A stretch of DNA of 64,000 bases, taken from Sycobia sp. Sy_11 (taxonomy: Eukaryota; Arthropoda; Insecta; Hymenoptera; Epichrysomallidae). A program made the translations under genes and the position numbers. Below the pieces are notes generated by a model. It was not told where the DNA came from. It saw only the letters and a list, made by a program, of their open reading frames with translations, and searched no databases. The stretch is from positions 1,748,501 through 1,812,500 of the forward strand of contig JACCIC010000052.1 in assembly GCA_018907035.1 (NCBI GenBank). Reading direction: 5' to 3'. Within the stretch, counting starts at the first letter, position 1. Each line of letters opens with the position of its first letter. Shown here piece after piece: positions 44,554 through 54,433 of the stretch.

Positions 44554-44935
44554 TCTTCTACGGGGAGATATGGTAGTTTCGTGTGCAGGCGGTTGAATAC
44601 GATATCCTGTTGTCTAGGGATAATTTCTATGGAGAGTTTCGTGTTTAGTCAGTAGGAAACGATGTACAGGTATTTTTTAACGACTTCTATGGCGAGTTTT
44701 GTGGTCGGACAGTAGAATATGATGTTCAGGCGTCTTGGGACAACTTCTACTGGGACTTTCGTCTTTGGAGGGTAGAATATAATGTCAAACTATCTCGGAA
44801 CGACATCTACGGGGAATACGTGTTATGTCGGTACGGAACAATGTGCAGTTGTCTCGGAATGACTTCTACGGGGAGTATCATGTTTAGGAAGTAGTAAGCG
44901 ATGCTGAGGTGTCTCGGCAGTAGCTGCATATAATA
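44554..44935 (+). repeat. 60-bp minisatellite, six units
   Basis: Six consecutive units of 58-69 bases each begin CTTCTACGGGGAG or a variant and end TCTCGGAACGA or a variant. Divergence between units is about 20-30% by eye. This is the clearest array of the family. Confidence 0.85.
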
Positions 44936-44954
44936 TGCATATAAATGTATATAT

Positions 44955-45169
44955 TGTATAAAATGGTCGGCAAAATATCAGCTTTTAGAAGTGGACGCTG
45001 ATTTAAAGCAGCTTTTTATACAGAAGCGGCGATGGGTAAATTACGGTAAATTATTTATAGTAATATAAATTTTTATATAAAGAGTACTTTTTACTTGGAT
45101 ATTATTGAACTGTTGAAGAAATCGGTTAAATCATTATTTCGAGCGAAACTGAGACGGGGGATGCTAGTA
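44955..45169 (+). mobile_element. Helitron-like 3' end
   Basis: This matches the minus-strand 3' part of the element at 58183-58776 over about 210 bases, starting at ATGGTCGG-AAAATATCA. It ends GAGACGGGGGATGCTAG followed by T. A CTRR end before T, 11 bases after a small hairpin, is the Helitron 3' signature; the hairpin here is decayed (TCGAGCGAAACTGAGA). A sequence resembling the 5' region of another such element begins right after it. Confidence 0.65.
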
Positions 45170-45963
45170 CATATGTAAAAGAAAATGTATGCTTGTATGT
45201 ATGTCCTTTATAAGCGCTAAAACTATTGGACCAATCGCGTTCAATGTTTCAAGACATAATCTATATCCGTCTAAATGAGATTTTTGAAAATTCTTTGCAA
45301 ATTCAAAAAAACATGATGGCAAAAAAGTTAGTTACTTTGAAAACAGCCTCATGAAAATGTATATATATATATAGGTACACCGATACACTATTCATTATAT
45401 ATGAGTTTAAAATATATAAATATATATGGTGTCTCATTTTAATGTACCACCACTGATATTTCTTTAGGTATGCAATTTAGCGAAAAATGGTTCAGACAAT
45501 AGTTATACGACTCGATGAGGGTCATCTGAAAATAACCTTGCCGTTTTCCATTAACTGCATTTTCAAGGTTAAATAAAGGTCACGTTTAGTTTTTTTAATT
45601 GGAACATATATTTGTTATGTCATATTCCGATTATGCGATAAAAAATACATCTTTTGTATGAAGCATTTTTTTCGTGAATGCTTTAATTTCTTCTTAGAAG
45701 ACATTTTTCAGTTTTAAACTTTTCATAAAGATTCATAATCAGCGATCCCCAAAATCTAGGTACTCATGCTAACTTTTGAAAAGTACAAAATATTAGAATA
45801 TGAATCGTATTAGTCTTCTCAGAGAAAAACGAAATATGCTTGTCTTCACGAATGTTCCAGTTTATTCCAACCGCACTAGCCTTCGTAAGTTCCTAAACAA
45901 TTCTCCCACAACAGAAAAATGCTGACTATACACCAATTGTGATTTTCAATAGGATCAAGATTC

Positions 45964-46262
45964 TTGCACAATATAATAACAATTACATTGAGAGGACTAT
46001 TAGACTTCTTACGGAAAGAGCCCAACAAGATAACCTCAGAAGGCACAGGCGACGGACAGGCCCAAGAGAGCATATTGCGCTTAGTTCGCGCTATTGATGA
46101 GGATTCTCATATTGCGAAGCGTCAAATGGAACGAATGCATGGAGTACCCAGATCAACAGTTTCCCGTACACTGCGTCATTTTAGATTCCATTGATAACAC
46201 TTGCGCCTGGGACATTCCATTGAGCCAGGTGATCCTGCCAGGCGACTACTATTCTGTCAGTA
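45964..46262 (+). pseudogene. Tc1/mariner-type transposase HTH fragment
   Basis: A plus-strand frame reads LVRAIDEDSHIAKRQMERMH, then GVPRSTVSRTLRHFRFH, a helix-turn-helix as found in the paired-type N-terminus of Tc1/mariner-like transposases common in ants. After a stop, the sequence EPGDPARRLLFCQ follows in another frame, matching the PGD---R--FCQW segment of those proteins. The catalytic part is missing; a Penelope-like element begins right downstream. The family assignment is from memory of the motif order. Confidence 0.5.
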
Positions 46263-46429
46263 GGCGGAAACACAAATGCGTAAAGACATATTTTTCTATA
46301 CATGACAGAATTAAATTTACAAGGGAGGTTGAGGTTAATAATCAGTTGAGTTTTCGAGACATTAATGTCATTAGATGTAGTAATAATAAGGTGAAACTTA
46401 ATTAGTACAGAAAGCCTACTTGGTCAGGT

Positions 46430-47149
46430 AGGTTTTTAGATTTTAATTCACACCACCAATTCAGAAACAAAATTGGAGCATTAACAGGTCTCATGAACAG
46501 AGCAATAAAATTATCACATAAAGATTTTAGACAAAATAATTTACAGATAGTAAGAGAAACTTTCATTAATAATGGTTATCCAATTGAATTTATTAATAGA
46601 TTAATTGCTGAGAGATTGTTTGACATTTATAATACCGAATTTACAATACATAATGCACGAGTTGATGTTAGCAGAGTCAAAATTATTGTCTTACCATATG
46701 TGAGAGGTTTATCTGAAAGAATTAAAAGAAATTTTCTGAAATATAAGATACAAATTTTCTTTAAAAATAGCAATAACTTAAATAAGTTTTTTAATAATTT
46801 TAAAGATAAGGGTGATTTATGTTTAAAATCGGGAGTTGTTTACAAGATTAATCGTATGGATTGTAATAAATACTATATTGGACAAACAGGTAGATATTTA
46901 AAAAAGAGAACTTATGAACATAAATATAGTTTACGTAACTCACATATTACTTCCAGTTTAAAGGAGCATTGCTTAAAGTTTTTACATTCTTTTGATTTTG
47001 TGAATGTGGATATTTTGGAACATGGTATTAATAATAAATATAAAAGGGAGAGTCTTGAAAGTATTCACATTTTACGAAATCGAAATAATATGAATTTAAT
47101 GTTAGAGTCTAGTAAATTGGACAATATTTATCATTTCTTATTAAATTGA
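46430..47149 (+). pseudogene. Penelope RT thumb and GIY-YIG endonuclease
   Basis: Just upstream, the frame carries FTREVEVNNQLSFRDINVIR, the end of the reverse-transcriptase palm, then a stop, then YRKPTWSGRFLDFNSHHQF. The 218-codon frame continues with MNRAIKLSHKDFRQNNLQIV (thumb) and then the endonuclease GVVYKINRMDCNKYYIGQTG and RYLKKRTYEHK, the GIY and YIG strands with the conserved Arg and the Cys-linker. It ends DNIYHFLLN. GIY-YIG after reverse transcriptase is diagnostic of Penelope-like elements, where it nicks target DNA. This domain itself is undamaged. Confidence 0.85.
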
Positions 47150-47249
47150 TTGGTTTTGAACAATTTTGTGAGGGGGAATTTATATTTAATTTACTAAATT
47201 TGGTGGTGGGGATGGGTATATATAGATTAGAATATAAAGTTTAGTTTAG

Positions 47250-47290
47250 TCCCTGTTGGGGAGCCGTAGCAAGATCGAAACGTTGGACTG
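47250..47290 (+). ncRNA. Hammerhead-like motif in Penelope 3' region
   Basis: The sequence GGGAGCCGTAGCAAGATC followed by GAAACG resembles stem II and the GAAA box of a hammerhead ribozyme; the CTGATGA box is changed to CTGTTGG. The second Penelope copy has CTGATAAGAAGCCGTAGCG and CTCGAAA at 57927-57953. Hammerhead motifs are known in Penelope-like elements. Both copies are imperfect, so activity is doubtful. Confidence 0.45.
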
Positions 47291-47759
47291 GATCTTCAAT
47301 TAGGTAAGGGTGTTGGGGACAGTCAGATTGCACTTTATTAACAAAATTTTTTTCAACTAAGATTTTATTTTCAGATTAGTCTTCGGGGGTAACTGTATAC
47401 AAGGACAGTCTGACTGTCATTATAATTTTTAATTTTATTTTTAATTTTATTTTTTTTTGTGTATTGATTTATTATTTTTAATGTAGATATATATTGATAT
47501 TGTTACGTATTGTTTTCGATTGATTTGATTGAACTGTAAGACCAATTAAAAAAAAATATTTATTAATTTGTATATAAGCAGTCGACAAAAGTACAATTAA
47601 AGTATTTTTCATTGCAATAATTTTCGATTTTCCCATATGTCCAAGTCTTTGATGCCATCAACAATAATTACTGTTTATCGCATTAGAGACTTTGTATTAT
47701 ATAATTTATTAATAATGAATTCTATATGAATGAATCAAATTATTTATGGGCTTACCGAC

Positions 47760-48245
47760 AAAAATTATTTTATCTTTTTTAGTAACTTCAACCTCATTTG
47801 GATTGAAGTGATTACTCATCTGTAGTTTCTGCATCTTGCTGACAGATAGTAAATTTTGCGGCACCTCCGAACAATATAAGACGTCCTCCAGAACACTTTT
47901 AATCCTTCCTTGCTGTTAATATTCAGGATACCTCTTTTAAGTGCAAATGTCAAGTTTTATTATCTCCTGAATATTGCTGTTAATTTTTCGTATAGAATCT
48001 GCGACCCTTTATAAGGTGATAATTTCTGCCATATTGAAAAACCATTTCAAGACTGCAAAACTGTTTTTACCGTATCATTCGTTTTTACAAAACCGAGAAA
48101 AGAATCTTAAAGATATTCCACTATTTCACCTTGTAATGTGTTCAGACATTTTCCATTCTTCTGCCATTACTGCAGGGACTTGCTTATCAAGTACGTGCAA
48201 TAGATCAAGTTCAGATAGAAGAGACCGGATTCTAAACTTCCATAC
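47760..48245 (-). mobile_element. Ty1/copia fragment (Gag and pre-integrase pieces)
   Basis: On the minus strand WKFRIRSLLSELDLLHVLDK and PAVMAEEWKMSEHITR form the start of a copia Gag (UBN2 type). Further on, LEDVLYCSEVPQNLLSVSKM matches the pre-integrase segment of copia Pol. About 1 kb that should lie between them is deleted. No LTR is seen. Confidence 0.7.
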
Positions 48246-48760
48246 ACTATATTTTTGACCGTTACTACTTTTTTCGTTTACTAGAAAAAAAATTTTTGTT
48301 GTGTATTTGGCACAGTTTTATTTTATTACTAGATTACACTATCCACAAAATCACGGAAAGTTTACTCACGAAATCTGGGCCGATAACCTATTGAATTTTC
48401 ATTAAATATAGTAGGTGGAATGTTAAAATAATGATACACGAAATAATCTATTAACATGAACTTTATTTCAAACGAGGAAAGAAAAGACGTCTGTTCAAAC
48501 GAAAGGACAACGCAAAACTAACTACAGTACCCTAAATTAAAAACTATGCAAGCCTTTGTGAGAAACTTAAAACCTATAGAAAAAACATCAGGCATCGAAA
48601 CAATAAACTCATAAATCATTTGCCGTGCAGGGCAGCAAAGTCGCAGATCGTAATAAGACCCAGTGGATACATATGTTTACATCCTTTTAAGATACCGTCC
48701 AACATTTAGTTTCAAGTATTTTTTGCTTTATTATTTACAGAAGGCTAAGATAATCTAACA
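48246..48760. other. Non-coding, nothing recognised
   Basis: No gene or known repeat was recognised here. Confidence 0.4.
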
Positions 48761-48801
<41 letters not shown>

Positions 48802-48814
48802 TATTAAATACGGC

Positions 48815-49420
48815 TTCGATGGAGAAAATTGTACTTTCGAGTTCGAGCGGTAGAAAAAGATGTCCAAGTGTCTCGAGACGACGTTTACAGAGAATCATGT
48901 TCGGATTATAGAAAATGTCTCGGAACGACTGCTATAGAGAGTTTTGTGTTGGAGAGGTATAATACAATGTGTGGGTATCCCGGGACGATTCTTACTGGAA
49001 GTGTGCGTGTTCGAACGATAGAATACTAAACTCTTCATAGAAGTCGTATTGACATACTTGGACATTGTTTCTCACCAACTATACACAACGTACCCCGTAG
49101 AAGTCGTTCCAAAACATTTAGAGATCGCATTCTATTATCCGCACTCGAAACTCCTGGTAGAAGTTCACCCGACATACCTGAACATCGTTTCCTAGCAACT
49201 AAACACGATACTACCCGTAGAAGTCGTTCGGAAAGATCTAGATATCGTATTTTACCGTCCCAATACGAATCTTCCAATACACGTTGATTACCTCATATCT
49301 GCACGTCGTTTTCTATCAACTAAATACAATATGTCCCGTAGAAATCGTCTTGAGGCAACGTCATATCGTAGTCAACTGCCCGTACACACCAATACAATAT
49401 TTCTCACTAGAAACCGTATT
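48815..49420. repeat. 60-bp minisatellite, head-to-head inverted array
   Basis: From 48815 to about 49028 the units read in the plus direction (GTCTCGAGACGACGTTTACAG and similar). From about 49035 to 49420 they read in the minus direction, with CGTAGAAGTCGTTC at 49092 and 49210 and related sequence at 49337. The array is flanked by (TA)n at 48762-48799 and 49463-49518. Open frames inside are periodic by-products of the 60-bp unit. Confidence 0.8.
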
Positions 49421-49459
49421 TAAAATGTGTATATATAATATGTATAATATAATATACAT

Positions 49460-49462
<3 letters not shown>

Positions 49463-49508
<46 letters not shown>

Positions 49509-49518
49509 ATATATATCG
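49463..49518. repeat. (TA)n(TG)n microsatellite
   Basis: TA run followed by TG run, then TA again. Confidence 0.95.
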
Positions 49519-49649
49519 TATATTTCCGTTTTTTCAATTAAATACCGTGAATATTTCGTAGTGATGCCAACTGAAATTCAAGCAAAATGGTATGCGAATA
49601 GCGTATTTTTTAAGCAGACGATGAATATTGCCTATTTATGCAGAAATGA

Positions 49650-49694
<45 letters not shown>
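49650..49694. repeat. (TA)n microsatellite
   Basis: TA run of about 20 units. Confidence 0.95.
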
Positions 49695-49697
<3 letters not shown>

Positions 49698-49877
49698 CAT
49701 AGTTTCGAGGTGTTGATAATAGAACCCTATTTTGTCATCACTTTTTTTATTCAAACTAAAAAAAAACAGTCCCTTGTCGCCATTCTGAAAGTAATATAAT
49801 GTATAAAAACAAAAATATAATTTGTCCTCACAAACTACATTCAGTATGATTTGGCATACAGAACCATTTTATAAGAG

Positions 49878-50285
49878 GTGTCGAATTTGCATTGTAGTGT
49901 GAAAAATGCTATCACACTCCTCCTTCGCCGGATAATACATCAGGAAAATCTCGATCAAGAAAATAGGATCAAACCTGATATGGCAGAAATACGCAAGCTA
50001 CTGACTCGTTTGGAATCAAAATTCGGGCAGGTGGGACCATCTAGTAGACCATCTACTTCTCAGGATGAACAAAGGCGGAAACCGGAAGAAGAAAGAAGAG
50101 AGCCTTCGAAAACGAACCGCCAACCTTGGAAGCGGAATCGAACACCCCCTAAGAAGAAGTCTACTAGAACAACCAGTCCGGAGAAGGTTAACAAAGCTCC
50201 GGAGGGCTGTCCACCAGATAAGAAGAAGATTTCGGACGGCCCAGTCAAATGTTATAAATGTGATGAAATGGGTTACCGCGTCTAA
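49878..50285 (+). pseudogene. gypsy 3 Gag, C-terminal part
   Basis: The frame is Lys/Arg/Pro-rich, as in nucleocapsid linkers (PWKRNRTPPKKKSTRTTSPE), and ends in KCYKCDEMGYRV, the first half of a CCHC zinc knuckle. The His and last Cys are missing because the sequence jumps directly into RNase H. An upstream segment, PDMAEIRKLLTRLESKFGQV, looks helical. Confidence 0.6.
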
Positions 50286-50289
50286 CTAG

Positions 50290-51825
50290 AAAAGACTGTC
50301 GTTATGAGTGGACCGAGGAACAACAAGCCTCTTTCGACAAGATCAACTCAATGATCGCTTCAGCGCCCGTCCTGCATAAACCGTCGTTTGATATCCAGTT
50401 TACTGTGCAAACAGATGCGAGTGACACGGACAAGAACGGGTGTTGGAGTTCGCGAGTAGAGCACTCTCCCAAGATGAAAGAAACTATTCGGTAACTGAGA
50501 GAGAGTGCTTAGCTGTCATATGGGCTATTGATAAATTCCGTCCTTATATAGATGGATATCATTTCCGTGTCGTTACGGACCACAGCAGTTTGAGGTCGAT
50601 TCGTACGATGCAGAACCCAACTGGCAGACTCGCACGATAGGCTCTAAAATTGCAAGAGTAAAGTTTCGATGTAGAGCATCGTAAAGCGATGTTGAATAAC
50701 GTACCAGACGCCCTTTCGAGGATGTCCGAGGGAGACGATCTATCTTACTCAACTATAACCTGGGTAAGAGATACCCAAGACAGTATCTACAGTGTCTACA
50801 GTAGTTCAAGAACGTCCAAGATCGTCCCAACGATTATCCGAAATGGAAAATAATCGGAGGACAATTATATTGTTATCGTCCAGATGAAGTTCTCGAAGCC
50901 ATCATCGGCGATGAGGATGCTTGAAAGATCGTCGTTCCTAAGGAACGTCGTGATATAGTTCTTAAAGAATGTCACGATAATCCTACGGACGGACATCAAG
51001 GTCGTGAGAAAACTTTCGCTGGTGTCAGCAAATACTATTACTGACCTGGATTTTATAAGATAGTTCAAGAATATGTGAAAAACTGTCTTATATGCCATCA
51101 GTCCAAGGTGGACCAAAGACCACCTGCTGGATTAATGGGTTGGAGAGTTTTAGAAAGACCTTGACAAATGGTCGCCGGTGACATTACCGGACCATTTGTA
51201 AAAAGTCGCCATGGACTTGATCCTGGTGTTTCAAGATTTGTTTTCACGGTGGGTCGAATGTATCCCCATCCGTAGAGCGAATGTCAGTACGATCCTCAAA
51301 GAATTAAAGGAGAGGATCATACTCAAATTCGGTGCGCCAGAGGTCTTCCTGTTGGATAATGGTACTGAATTTAAAAATCGTACAATTGATGAATACTTAG
51401 TGGAAGCGGGTATACTTCATACCCTTACTCCAACGTGCCATCCACAGGCTAATCCAGTGGAGCGGGTCAATAGGACTTTGAAAACCCGCATTATGGTGAT
51501 CGTAGAAGAATCCCATAATATGTGGGATGAGAAACTTGTTGAGTTAAATTTCTCCCTAAATACGACGCCACATAGTTCCACTGGATACTTTCCGGCTCTA
51601 TTAAATTTCGGACAAGAGCTGACTCCGCCAGGAACCCTCCGCCGCAGCCAGGATCAAGCTACGGCGGAAATTCAACAAAAAGAAAGAGAGAGTTCCTGGT
51701 TAGCGAAAATGAGTAAGTTGAGAGAACTCCAAGAGGCCGCTAAGACACGATCTCAAGGACAACATTCTCGGGTACCGGAGAAGGCGAGAATCCTTCCCCT
51801 TGTCTGTCTCCGCTCCAGTGAATAG
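50290..51825 (+). pseudogene. gypsy 3 RNase H and integrase
   Basis: The reverse-transcriptase tail and RNase H (50290-50640) have YEWTEEQQASFDKINSMIAS, FTVQTDASD, RNYSVTERECLAVIWAIDKF and FRVVTDHSSLRSI, with catalytic Asp, Glu and Asp present but a frameshift between them. Integrase zinc binding (50950-51115) has CHDNPTDGHQGREKTF and CLICHQSK. The core (51170-51600) has AGDITGPF, FLLDNGTEFKNRTI and NPVERVNRTLKTRI, again with all three acidic residues. Stops occur near 50640, 50660, 50920, 51040 and 51160. The frame from 51211 to 51825 is open. Confidence 0.85.
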
Positions 51826-51836
51826 AGCAGCGCCTA

Positions 51837-52547
51837 TTGGAAGCCTTGGCCGATTTTAAAGCCAAGGCAGAAGTGTCCAAGAAGGCGCAGAATAGAGTCA
51901 TCGATCTCTGGGAAGAGTTACGGGGTCGACCTAGTGGTAGAAAACAGGTTGGTCCCGTCTTAATCCAAGAGTTCGATGACTTAGTCGAGTCGACGAGAGC
52001 TCAAGAAGCTTTCCTGAGTTTACACCGGCAGCGTTGTGAGCGACAAAGGGTGGAGGAGCTCACGGCAGCACTTGCACGCCAAAAGGCCGTCGAGGCCGAC
52101 GCTAAGCGAGTGCATGCTAAGCTTCTCCGTACCCGTGAAGAGGCTCGCCGGTTAGGAGAGGGTGTTCCCTCCTCCCTTCGGGATTCCGCAAACTTAGCCG
52201 CGGATGAGCGGCTAAGATCAACAGTGGCATCACAATCCGGGGGGAGTCGTGATGGTAGGATACCAAGGTGTACCACCGGTAGCCCTGCTGATCGCGGCAG
52301 GGGAAGTCAGTCGGATAATTCCCGCAGAGAAGTTGCCCGACCTGGGGTTTCGAAGAATAAGAACAGAATAGAAACCCCAGATGAAGACTTCCGGTCGTAC
52401 TATGTTCAAGATCCTAGGGGACGGTACGGCCGGCATCACCGGTGTTTCTTCTACGGATATCCGGGCGTCACGAAAGAGGATAAATGCCCTAATCGTGACG
52501 TCCATAAATTCGTCAGGAAAACACCCTGGTTTCTTAAGGGCGGTTGA
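51837..52547 (+). CDS. Unrecognised gypsy 3 frame after integrase
   Basis: A 236-codon open frame starts 12 bases after the integrase stop. Residues 1-105 are Ala/Arg/Glu/Lys-rich and look like a long coiled coil (QRVEELTAALARQKAVEADA). The middle is Arg/Ser/Gly-rich. The C-terminal 55 residues contain YYVQDPRGRYGRHHRCFFYG and YPGVTKEDKCPNRDVHK, with a spaced Cys/His pattern. It is GC-rich compared with its surroundings. No signal peptide or membrane segment is seen, which argues against an env gene. It may be a Gag-like or nucleic-acid-binding protein of the element. I do not recognise the family. Confidence 0.45.
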   Translation: MEALADFKAKAEVSKKAQNRVIDLWEELRGRPSGRKQVGPVLIQEFDDLVESTRAQEAFLSLHRQRCERQRVEELTAALARQKAVEADAKRVHAKLLRTREEARRLGEGVPSSLRDSANLAADERLRSTVASQSGGSRDGRIPRCTTGSPADRGRGSQSDNSRREVARPGVSKNKNRIETPDEDFRSYYVQDPRGRYGRHHRCFFYGYPGVTKEDKCPNRDVHKFVRKTPWFLKGG

Positions 52548-52788
52548 AGTCCCGGGAGACCTGTCTCTTCGTGACACCCAACGGTGAACAAGAAACTTTG
52601 TTTATTGTTAGTTGTATATATTTGTTTTCTTTCGCCGTTGGGATGTCATTGTATATATATAATAAATATATTATATTTTTTTATTAATATATATAGTTAT
52701 ACAACTATTTCCTTTTTTCCCATCCATATTTCCTATAGTTATTCCTCAGGTATTATTGCAGAGTTGCTTTATTGTAATATACGCAACG

Positions 52789-52801
52789 TCTGGAGGGGGG
52801 G
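52789..52801 (+). other. Polypurine tract and LTR start
   Basis: CTGGAGGGGGGG is followed at 52802 by TGAAACATGTATAGG, the TG expected at an LTR start. The first 40 bases of the putative LTR can fold (ACATGTATAGG with CCCTATACATGT). Confidence 0.5.
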
Positions 52802-53500
52802 TGAAACATGTATAGGTTATTTCACCCTATACATGTTAATTATTTCAACAAATAGGAATAAAGGGAAGGAAAAAGGGAAAAAGAGAGAGAGAAGGAAAAT
52901 AAAATTAATATAATATAGTGAATATTTAGTATAAAAATACCTTGCTGATAGTGAAGTTGATAAAACTTTCTCTCTTAAAAATTATTGTGACCATCGTTGC
53001 TCAAGGAGTTATTAAATCGATTAATTAAAGTATTTGGAATATATAATGAAGATATATTGTTGAATTCATTTCGTTCGAAAGACAATAAAAATATTAATTG
53101 GAAGATTTTGCCGAGTAAAAGGCACAACCGACCGGCCGGTACTTCAAACACTAAGCTCACGCCAAAGGCATTGTTGGGTCGTTTTATTTTCAGCATCGAG
53201 TTATAAAGGTTGGTGAATTTTCCCTTATTTATTGTATTTTCGAATTTGAGTAGAGTGTTATATATCTCTACTCTTTTCTTTAATTCTTTCGATTAACAAT
53301 ATTAGATATTATAAGTTACCTTTAGAAGTGTGAGAGAGACAGAGAGATATAGTCATAGAGTAAGAATCGTAAGAGTAACAAGCGCGCACTCAGTTTTCAT
53401 TAGTAGTACACCTTGTTCTTCGTAAGGTGGCGTTCTTGTTATTCTATCTCTCTATTATACTTATAGATTGCGGGTGCGTATTAGGTAGGGGTAGATTATT

Positions 53501-53847
53501 ATTAATAATTATAATTTTATATAATTTAATAAATATAAAACTTATTTTCTTATTTAATTAAATAAATTTTCTTTTTATTTTTTATTAGTAGTAGAAAATA
53601 TAGAAATATTTTCCACCCCCTGTACCTGATCATTAATCCGTCTTTTCCTGGATTACCAATAATTTATTAATATATATTATCACTTGTATAATTTCCAGGA
53701 TAAACAAAGGTAAATCTGAGGAAGAAATGTCCGCAAAGAACCTACGGCCCAAAAAGATTGTTTTAAACAATTTAATCCGTTCGGGGTTCTTTGCAACTCT
53801 GTTAACGGGTACTTCTAGCGGGTGATTAATAATTAAGCACCCCGTTG

Positions 53848-53896
<49 letters not shown>

Positions 53897-53958
53897 TTAT
53901 GCTTCATACTTCTGTCAAACAACATTTAGCAATATTCAATAGTTGCATCACACACACA

Positions 53959-53989
<31 letters not shown>

Positions 53990-54049
53990 GCGCGCGTGCT
54001 TTTATATATATATATTAGTAATATGTATCAGTTAAAAAGTTACTCTATG
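53501..54049. repeat. AT-rich DNA with (TA)n and (CA)n(CG)n tracts
   Basis: (TA)n at 53851-53891 and a (CA)n to (CG)n transition at 53949-53998. A short hairpin with arms GCAAAGAACC and GGTTCTTTGC spans 53733-53795. No gene is seen. Confidence 0.7.
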
Positions 54050-54063
54050 AATATTAATATTTA

Positions 54064-54433
54064 AAAATTAATAAATATTTTTTTATTGGTCTTACAGTCC
54101 AATCAATTCCATCCAAAAATAAAATAAAATAAAAATAAATATAAAATAAAAATAAAAAATAAAAATAATAATAAAAAATAAGAAATAAAAATAAAAAATA
54201 ATAAAAATAAAATAAAAAATAAAAATTAAAAATAAAAATTAAATTAAAAATTATTTTTTATTTTTATTTCTTATTTTTTATTTATTATTATTATTTTTAT
54301 TTTTTATTTTTATTTTATTTTTATTTTTATTTTATTTTATTTTTGGATGGAATTGATTGGACTGTAAGACCAATAAAAAAATATTTATTAATTTGTATAT
54401 GGGCAGTCGACAGAAGTACAATTCAATTGTTTT
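54064..54433. repeat. 370-bp palindromic insertion with shared tail
   Basis: From 54066 to 54393 the sequence is a near-perfect palindrome centred at about 54230. Each arm carries TATTGGTCTTACAGTCCAATC and an inner tract of TAAAA-type repeats. A 40-base unpaired tail follows on the right, containing GGCAGTCGACAGAAGTACAA. The insertion is flanked by the 14-base direct repeat AATATTAATATTTA at 54050-54063 and 54434-54447. The tail and arms match the insertions at 9054-9211 and the end of the Penelope-like element at about 47500-47605. Confidence 0.8.

Larger units (their letters stand above)
46290..47605 (+). mobile_element. Penelope-like element, 5'-truncated
   Basis: The order is reverse-transcriptase C-terminal end, GIY-YIG endonuclease, and a 3' region ending in the tail CAGTCGACAAAAGTACAATT. 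A motif resembling a hammerhead ribozyme core lies in the 3' part. A shorter copy is at 57430-57993. Only one in-frame stop (46402) interrupts the protein. The fingers and palm of reverse transcriptase are missing. Confidence 0.8.
49878..53500 (+). mobile_element. Ty3/gypsy retrotransposon 3, internally deleted
   Basis: Plus-strand order: Gag C-terminal part with one zinc half-knuckle, RNase H, integrase, an unrecognised frame, polypurine tract (52789-52801) and the start of a 3' LTR. Protease and most of reverse transcriptase are deleted. The 5' LTR is not visible and the 3' LTR end is not defined; 53500 is only a guess. Confidence 0.75.

Noticed and set aside
49035..49277. 80-codon minus-strand frame with repeated SERLLR segments
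   Set aside because: Same minisatellite in reverse; no independent evidence for a protein.
52001..52577. Minus-strand frames of 91 and 115 codons opposite the gypsy 3 accessory frame
   Set aside because: Antisense shadows; no motif.
53949..53998. (CA)n(CG)n tract as a possible Z-DNA regulatory element
   Set aside because: The sequence could form Z-DNA, but nothing nearby supports a regulatory role.
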